Positions 54,928 to 60,455 of a stretch of DNA of 60,455 nt are shown here, in pieces; position 1 is the stretch's first letter; every line of letters begins with the position of its first letter. The stretch comes from Sporosarcina sp. Lineage in GTDB: Bacteria; Bacillota; Bacilli; Bacillales_A; Planococcaceae. The translations under genes and the position numbers were made by a program. The notes below the pieces were generated by a model that searched no databases, was not told the DNA's origin, and was given only the letters and a program-made list of their open reading frames with translations. Where the stretch lies: contig NZ_JARICI010000038.1 of the NCBI RefSeq assembly GCF_029257255.1, positions 1 to 60,455 on the forward strand. The letters are read 5' to 3'.

Positions 54928-56997
54928 TTATTTAATCAGTGCGTTGCAGTCGACAATCAATGCCACTTGGCCGTTACCAAGAATCGTAGCGCCTGATATA
55001 GCAAAGACACTCTGCAAATAGTTCCCAAGTGATTTTAAAACAATTTCCTGCTGGCCAATGAATGAATCTACTACTAATCCTGCTAAACTTTCACCTTTTC
55101 GTACAATGACGATCGATTGGAAATCTTCTTCCTCTGCATGACTATCACGCATTTCAAAGATTTCTTTGAGATCCACTAATGGCACGATGGTACCGCGGAA
55201 ATCGATTACCGGCTGATTATGCGCATTCAGAATATCCGATTTTTGAATAATTGCTGTTTCGATAATAGAGGATAAAGGAATCGCATAGATTTCCTGATCT
55301 AATTCTACCAGCATAACGGAAATAATGGATAGAGTCAGCGGTAGTTGAACTTGGAATAACGAACCTTTACCTTCTTTAGAATCAATGGAAATATGTCCGC
55401 CGAGAGATTCAATCGTGTTTTTCACGACATCGAGCCCGACTCCTCGTCCTGATACGTCTGTTATGGCAGCAGCGGTTGAGAAACCCGATGCCAAGATAAG
55501 TTCAGCCACTTGCTTATCAGACAAAGTAGATGCCAAATCTTCACTGACAATTCCTCGCTCAATCGCTTTATTCAGTACACGCTCTCGGTTAACACCAGCT
55601 CCGTCATCTTCCAGTTCGATGAAGACGTGGTTTCCTGAGTGATACGCACGCAATGTCACGGTACCTTCTTCAGGTTTGCCGGCCGCAATACGCTCTTCTG
55701 GGCTTTCCACACCGTGATCGAGAGCATTTCGTATCAAGTGAACAAGTGGATCGCCAATTTCATCAATAACGGTCCGGTCTAATTCTGTTTCAGCTCCGAT
55801 AATTTCCAGGTTGATCTTCTTATTTAGATCACGCGCAAGCTGGCGGACCATTTTGGGAAAGCGGTTAAAGACGGTTTCAACTGGAACCATCCGCATATTC
55901 AGGATAATATTTTGAAGATCGCCCGAAACACGCGTCATACGTTCCACCGATTCATTGAGTTCCGGATTATGAAGCTCACTCGCAATTGATTGAAGACGTC
56001 CGCGGTCAATTACCAGTTCTTCAAACAAGTTCATCAGGATATCAAGGCGGTCGATATTTACGCGAATTGTTTTATTGGAAGAAGACTGGCCTGACTTTTT
56101 GGACTGCGAAACTTCCTTAGGCGCAGCTTTTTCCTCTGTTGCTTTCACTGAAGAAGTATTTGCTTTCTTCTCTACTTTCTGTGGCTGTTCTTCTTGCTTC
56201 TCAAATTCTGTCTGCTTATATTTCTGCACATACTCATCAGTAATATGTGTGATTTTTACGTCTTCAATTTCGGAAACTTTCATGACTTTCGCTTTCAGTT
56301 CATCTGCATCTTCATGTGTCAACAAAACAATTGTGAATTTCTGATCGAATTCTTCATTTTCCAGCTTTTCTACTGTCGGTACTGTTTTGATCACTTCACC
56401 GGACTTTTCAAGAATTTCAAATGTCATAAATACGCGGGCCACTTTTAATAAACAGTCCTCGCGCAGCTCCACAGTAATTTCGTATGCATTGTAACCCTGA
56501 TCGGATGATTGGGAAATGACAGTCAGCTCAAATTCATCATAGTATATACCGGATGAAGATACGACTTCTGTCGGTGCTTCTTCAGTGGCAGCTGCTGTTT
56601 CTACTAAGTCTAACGGCTCGCCTGCTTCAATTTTATTCAGCATACTGACAAGGTGGCTAACGTCTTTTTTTCCATCTCCACCTGCTTCAATATTCAGCAC
56701 CATTAATTCCAAATCATCGGATGCTTCAAATACAACGTCCAAAATTTCTGTAGTAACACTGATTTTCGAATTACGGATTGCGTCCAGGACGTTTTCCATC
56801 TTATGTGTTAAATCCGCAATATCTTCATATCCCATAGTAGCGGACATACCTTTTAGTGTATGGGCTGCTCTGAAAATCTCATTGACGATTGCCAAATCAT
56901 CAGGATTATTTTCTAATGCAAGCAAATGTTCATTACACGCTTGCAAGTGTTCTTTACTTTCTTCGATGAACATATCCAAATATTGACTTGTATCCAT
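54928..56997 (-). CDS. cheA: Chemotaxis histidine kinase CheA
   Basis: 689 residues. HPt domain with phosphorylated His46 in RAAHTLKGMSA, a CheY/CheB-binding P2 region (about 145-255), a K/S/Q-rich linker, the dimerisation helices (VNIDRLDILMNLFEELVIDRGRL), the ATPase domain (NALDHGVESPEERI; DDGAGVNRERV; GRGVGLDVVK) and the CheW-like regulatory domain. Autophosphorylates and passes phosphate to CheY and CheB. ATG 56997 follows AGGGGG, 15 nt after cheB. Confidence 0.97.
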   Translation of the reverse strand: MDTSQYLDMFIEESKEHLQACNEHLLALENNPDDLAIVNEIFRAAHTLKGMSATMGYEDIADLTHKMENVLDAIRNSKISVTTEILDVVFEASDDLELMVLNIEAGGDGKKDVSHLVSMLNKIEAGEPLDLVETAAATEEAPTEVVSSSGIYYDEFELTVISQSSDQGYNAYEITVELREDCLLKVARVFMTFEILEKSGEVIKTVPTVEKLENEEFDQKFTIVLLTHEDADELKAKVMKVSEIEDVKITHITDEYVQKYKQTEFEKQEEQPQKVEKKANTSSVKATEEKAAPKEVSQSKKSGQSSSNKTIRVNIDRLDILMNLFEELVIDRGRLQSIASELHNPELNESVERMTRVSGDLQNIILNMRMVPVETVFNRFPKMVRQLARDLNKKINLEIIGAETELDRTVIDEIGDPLVHLIRNALDHGVESPEERIAAGKPEEGTVTLRAYHSGNHVFIELEDDGAGVNRERVLNKAIERGIVSEDLASTLSDKQVAELILASGFSTAAAITDVSGRGVGLDVVKNTIESLGGHISIDSKEGKGSLFQVQLPLTLSIISVMLVELDQEIYAIPLSSIIETAIIQKSDILNAHNQPVIDFRGTIVPLVDLKEIFEMRDSHAEEEDFQSIVIVRKGESLAGLVVDSFIGQQEIVLKSLGNYLQSVFAISGATILGNGQVALIVDCNALIK

Positions 56998-57012
56998 TGT
57001 AAAGCCCCCTAA

Positions 57013-58143
57013 TCACTTCAAATTTCCCATTATTGCATCAGCAATTTGCTGAACATCTCTGACCTCATCGCTTAAGCCGGCATCTATTATGGCTTTCGGC
57101 ATTCCGTACACAACTGAAGTATTTTTGGATTCCGCAATCGTAATAGTTTTGCATGTTGCACGCAGTAATTCCATTCCTTCTTTTCCGTCATAGCCCATCC
57201 CTGTCATAATAACCGTGACATAGTCTAATTCAGGATGTTTTGCAGCTGATTCCAGTAAGACATTCACAGCAGGACGGTGTCCGGAACGCGGTACTTCATT
57301 ACCGTCCAGTACAATCTGATAACCGGCTGCTGCTTTTTCAAACTTTAGATGCAGTCCTCCCGGAGCGACATACGCAGTGCCGTTTGACAGCAACTCACCG
57401 TGTTCAGCTTCTTTAACTGTAATCTCACTGAGCCCGTTTAAACGTTCTGCTAGCGATCTCGTGAAACCCGGCGGCATATGCTGAACGATTAAAATAGGTG
57501 AAGGAAAATCTGCTGGCAGGCGGGTGATTACTTCCTGTAAGGCTCGAGGCCCCCCTGTTGATGTACCTATTATAACAAACCTCTTAGGTATTTGGGCTTT
57601 ATTTTTAGAAAAACTTGTTAAAGTTACAGGCTTTTCTGTGACAGGCAGTATTTTCTCTGGTACTTCTTTCTTTTCAACCGGCGGAACATAACGAATTCTA
57701 GATGGTGTAATCATTCTCGTGAGTGACTGTATACTCACATTTGATGCAGCGAATACCTTCTCTACAATCTCTTTTTCTATTTCATGAAGATTTAAGGAGA
57801 TCGCTCCGCCCGGCTTAGCAATTACATCTACTGCGCCAAATTCAATAGCGAGAACTGCATTTTCTGTATTATGTTTGGTCGTACTTGAAAGAATGACGAC
57901 AGGAACAGGATGATGGTTCATCATTTCTTTTAGTGCCTGGAGTCCATTCATTACAGGCATCTCAATATCCATAGTCACAACATCAGGCAACAAATGACGG
58001 ACTTTCTCTACAGCATCCTGTCCGTTCCTTGCAATACCAATGACTTCCATCATCGGATGTTTATTCAGCATATCCGAAATCAGCTTGCGCATAAAAGCTG
58101 AATCATCCACGACGAGAACTCTTTTTTTCTTGCCGACTATCAT
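57013..58143 (-). CDS. cheB: Chemotaxis response regulator/methylesterase CheB
   Basis: About 376 residues. Receiver domain with VVDDSAFMRKL and phospho-acceptor Asp in VTMDIEMPVMNG, a linker, and the methylesterase domain with catalytic Ser (GTSTGGP), His (VQHMPPGF) and Asp (TGMGYDG). Removes methyl groups from receptors; also deamidates in many species. Start is ATG 58143 or GTG 58152; the two share one ribosome binding site (GGAGAGG) and I cannot decide. It overlaps or abuts flhG. Confidence 0.96.
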   Translation of the reverse strand: MIVGKKKRVLVVDDSAFMRKLISDMLNKHPMMEVIGIARNGQDAVEKVRHLLPDVVTMDIEMPVMNGLQALKEMMNHHPVPVVILSSTTKHNTENAVLAIEFGAVDVIAKPGGAISLNLHEIEKEIVEKVFAASNVSIQSLTRMITPSRIRYVPPVEKKEVPEKILPVTEKPVTLTSFSKNKAQIPKRFVIIGTSTGGPRALQEVITRLPADFPSPILIVQHMPPGFTRSLAERLNGLSEITVKEAEHGELLSNGTAYVAPGGLHLKFEKAAAGYQIVLDGNEVPRSGHRPAVNVLLESAAKHPELDYVTVIMTGMGYDGKEGMELLRATCKTITIAESKNTSVVYGMPKAIIDAGLSDEVRDVQQIADAIMGNLK

Positions 58144-58144
58144 T

Positions 58145-59011
58145 TCAGACACGCCCTCTCCGAAATATACTCTTTAACTTACCAAGGAATCCTGACGTCT
58201 CAATAGAAGTGCTGGGCTGATGACCAATTAAAAATGAATCCGTTATTGATGTCATGCGTTTCGTGATATACGCATTTGGATAAAGCTTTACAAAAGGTGT
58301 TTGCGCCACAACTGCATTTCGTACATTTAAATCGTCCGGCAAAAATCCTAATAGATTGGTTTCTGCTGATAAAAACTTACGCATCGCGAGCTGCAATCTG
58401 GCAATGGCATCTCGCCCGTCTTCTTCTTTCAGTATTCGGTTTCCAACAATATGAAAGGTTCGCTCTGAATCTTGCATGCAAATAAACTTCATCATCGAAT
58501 AAGCATCGGTAATAGACGTTGGCTCTGGAGTGGCGATCAGAATAATTTCATCGACTGCCATGATTAAGTCAAGCGAGCTTTGCGTTGCGCCTGCTCCCAT
58601 ATCGAATAAAATGACATCGTAATCAGACTGCAAAATCGTAAAGCCTTCAATCAAACGGTCAAACATCGATTCAGACCATTCCATTACCGTCTCTAATCCC
58701 GAACCACCCGCGATAAATGCCAAGCTGTCTTCTAAAGGTGTTATGACGTCATAAAGTGCTCTTGAACCCGTCAAATAGTCTTTCAAACTATAATTGGGAG
58801 TTGCACCGAATAGGATATGAATATTACCCATGCCAATATCCATATCAACAATCAATACTTTTTTACCTTTTGTGGCAAGTGAATAAGAAAAATTCGCTGT
58901 GAAATTGGACTTTCCGACTCCACCTTTTCCACTGATGATCGCAACAGATCTGGCCGTTTTCCCTTTTGCTTTTAGCATTTTCAAACGTAGTGCTTCTGCC
59001 TGATCATGCAT
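58145..59011 (-). CDS. flhG: MinD-like flagellar number regulator FlhG (YlxH)
   Basis: 288 residues. Deviant Walker A SGKGGVGKSN (27-36) of the MinD/ParA type with the activator-like N-terminus (MHDQAEALRL) that stimulates FlhF GTPase. FlhG controls number and position of flagella and C-ring assembly. The start at 59011 has GGGTG 6 nt upstream and lies in the end of flhF. A basic C-terminus (KLKSIFRRGR) may act as membrane-targeting segment. Confidence 0.95.
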   Translation of the reverse strand: MHDQAEALRLKMLKAKGKTARSVAIISGKGGVGKSNFTANFSYSLATKGKKVLIVDMDIGMGNIHILFGATPNYSLKDYLTGSRALYDVITPLEDSLAFIAGGSGLETVMEWSESMFDRLIEGFTILQSDYDVILFDMGAGATQSSLDLIMAVDEIILIATPEPTSITDAYSMMKFICMQDSERTFHIVGNRILKEEDGRDAIARLQLAMRKFLSAETNLLGFLPDDLNVRNAVVAQTPFVKLYPNAYITKRMTSITDSFLIGHQPSTSIETSGFLGKLKSIFRRGRV

Positions 59012-60119
59012 GCTGATCACCCGCTAACAAAAGGGAGAACAGTTTATCAAAATCTGCTTCAGTTATATCTTCAGGAACTTCTTGGCCGTCTGTATAATAA
59101 GCCATACCTATCGAGTATTTAAGCATTAAGTTGATCATCGAGCCAACTGAGCTGGTTTCATCTGTTTTCGTGAAAATAAATTTCTCAATCGGAAATTTTT
59201 CAAAACGTTCTATGATAATATCCATATCCTGCTCTTTAGACGTAGTTGACAAGACCAAAAATGTTTCCATATCCAATGAAAAGTCAACAAGCTTCTGTAA
59301 ATCTTCCACGAATTTAGTTTCTTTATAGTTTCGACCTGCTGTATCGATAAAAATCAAGTCACGATCCTGCAGTTTTTCGATTGCTGCTGCAAAATCGGCT
59401 GCGTTATAAGCAATTTCCACAGGAGCCTGCAATAAATTCGCATATGTACGTAGTTGTTCAATTGCACCAATCCGATACGTGTCCGTAGTAATAAAACCGA
59501 TTTTCTTTTTTTCTTCTAGCAAGGCACGTGCAGCAATCTTCGCAATCGTCGTTGTTTTGCCGACGCCCGTAGGACCGAGTACATTAATATATTTTTTGGT
59601 ATAAGAAATTCCGCCGAACGATGTATCTTTTAGTTTGGCGGAAAACCATTGTTTCAATAATTCAAGTTGTTCTGTTTCTGTAAAATCTTTCTTTTCTTTT
59701 TTCATATGATCATAGAGTGCATCGCCCGCTTCTGCTATGTATTCATAAGCAAGACCCTGTGTTTGCAGCTTCACTAAAAGCGGAATCAGTTCATCTGGGT
59801 ACTTTTCCAGCGTACGATCACTCTGCTGCATCCCTTTAATCATTTTCTTCATTTCCTGCATCTCAGCCTGCAAAGATTCCGTCGCATTAGTACGGACCGG
59901 AGCCGCAACAGCTGGACGTGCGGGCGGTTCATAAATTGGTTTTTCAGTTTTTTGGTCAAAACCTGCCACTACTTCTACAGAACGTTTCTGAAATAATCCG
60001 AGAAAACCCTTTGTTTTAACGACGTTTGAACTAAGAATAACGGCATCATCACCAAAGTCTTCCCGAACTTTTTTCATGGCCTCGATCATGGTTGAGGCTG
60101 TATATTTTTTCATTTTCAT
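59004..60119 (-). CDS. flhF: SRP-family GTPase FlhF
   Basis: 371 residues. B domain (about 1-110) with Q/M-rich stretch, N domain, and SRP GTPase domain with GPTGVGKTTTIAKIA (G1), DTAGRNYKE (G3) and TKTDE (G4). Places flagella together with FlhG. Its ATG shares a base with the flhA stop (TAATG), so translation is coupled to flhA. GGTGG serves as ribosome binding site. Confidence 0.96.
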   Translation of the reverse strand: MKMKKYTASTMIEAMKKVREDFGDDAVILSSNVVKTKGFLGLFQKRSVEVVAGFDQKTEKPIYEPPARPAVAAPVRTNATESLQAEMQEMKKMIKGMQQSDRTLEKYPDELIPLLVKLQTQGLAYEYIAEAGDALYDHMKKEKKDFTETEQLELLKQWFSAKLKDTSFGGISYTKKYINVLGPTGVGKTTTIAKIAARALLEEKKKIGFITTDTYRIGAIEQLRTYANLLQAPVEIAYNAADFAAAIEKLQDRDLIFIDTAGRNYKETKFVEDLQKLVDFSLDMETFLVLSTTSKEQDMDIIIERFEKFPIEKFIFTKTDETSSVGSMINLMLKYSIGMAYYTDGQEVPEDITEADFDKLFSLLLAGDQHA

Positions 60120-60455
60120 TAAATATCCACCACCCCTACACTTTGTACCTCTACGGATGCTTCGAGTTCATTATAAGACAAGATAGGTATTTGTGGGAAA
60201 TAGCGCTCTGTAATCTGACGTAAATACATACGTATGGCCGGTGAACAAAGAATGACCGGCGCCTGATCAAGCAAGGCCACCCGCTCGACTTCTTGTGCAA
60301 TGCGCTCTAAGATTGCCTGGGACTGTGCAGGATCGATTGACAGGAAGTTTCCTTGTTCTGTCTGCTGGATACTATCGGCAATCAATTTTTCTACTTTACC
60401 GGAAACCGTCAATACTTTCAGCGCTGTATTGCCTGCTACATACTGGCTGGTAATT
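60119..60455 (-). CDS. flhA: Flagellar export protein FlhA, C-terminal fragment
   Basis: The frame is open to the right edge of the window (about 111 codons inside, first bases read ITSQYVAGNTALKV); the start lies outside. The visible part is the end of the cytoplasmic domain, with APVILCSPAIRMYLRQITERYFPQIPILSYNEL matching the FlhA C-terminus that forms the nonameric export ring and docks chaperone-substrate complexes. It lies directly upstream of flhF, as in B. subtilis. Confidence 0.93.
   Translation of the reverse strand, partial: ITSQYVAGNTALKVLTVSGKVEKLIADSIQQTEQGNFLSIDPAQSQAILERIAQEVERVALLDQAPVILCSPAIRMYLRQITERYFPQIPILSYNELEASVEVQSVGVVDI

Overview
The window reads as a stretch of chromosomal core from a spore-forming, flagellated, low-to-moderate GC Gram-positive of the Bacillales. 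The protein sequences (SpoVS, dipicolinate synthase, SpoIIIE, RNase J2, PolC, SwrB, a SigD-type che operon) point to the Bacillaceae/Planococcaceae side. I lean to a Sporosarcina-like member of the Planococcaceae, but that is an impression from sequence feel, not a search result. Every gene I can support lies on the minus strand, so the biological reading order runs from high to low coordinates. I found no tRNA, rRNA, insertion sequence, prophage or CRISPR array.

In transcription order: (1) 60455-51622, the 3' end of the fla/che operon (flhA' flhF flhG cheB cheA cheW cheC cheD, then a strong terminator, then sigD, a small unknown gene and swrB). (2) 51606-42408, translation and envelope genes (rpsB tsf pyrH frr uppS cdsA dxr rseP proS). 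(3) 42343-30, polC and the rimP-nusA-ylxR-ylxQ-infB-ylxP-rbfA-truB-ribF group, followed by rpsO and pnp. (4) 27087-20268, mlpA, ymxH, the dipicolinate synthase pair, asd, dapA and rnjB, which tie lysine/diaminopimelate synthesis to the spore solute dipicolinate. (5) 20188-12003, spoIIIE, a GntR regulator and a BMP-type nucleoside ABC importer. (6) 11845-4773, the ymfF-ymfH-ymfI EF-P modification group, ymfK, rodZ, pgsA and cinA. (7) 4607-1, recA, rny, ymdB, spoVS and the start of a probable miaB.

Compared with the Bacillus subtilis order as I remember it, several genes are absent: dapG between asd and dapA, tepA/ylzJ between rnjB and spoIIIE, ylxY between pnp and mlpA, and pbpX near recA. The nucleoside importer sits where B. 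subtilis has ymfD.

The genes themselves are conventional; the interesting material is between them. The main items are: a roughly 300-nt, heavily structured 5' leader of rny behind a consensus SigA promoter; three tandem roughly 120-bp repeats between rimP and nusA whose hairpin stems differ in sequence but stay paired by compensatory changes; a 15-bp perfect inverted repeat between polC and rimP; a strong terminator between cheD and sigD; a recurrent arrangement in which an intrinsic terminator abuts the ribosome binding site of the next gene; and a perfect-match cre site inside the nucleoside transporter operon. None of these is proven to be new; each needs a homology search or RNA data.
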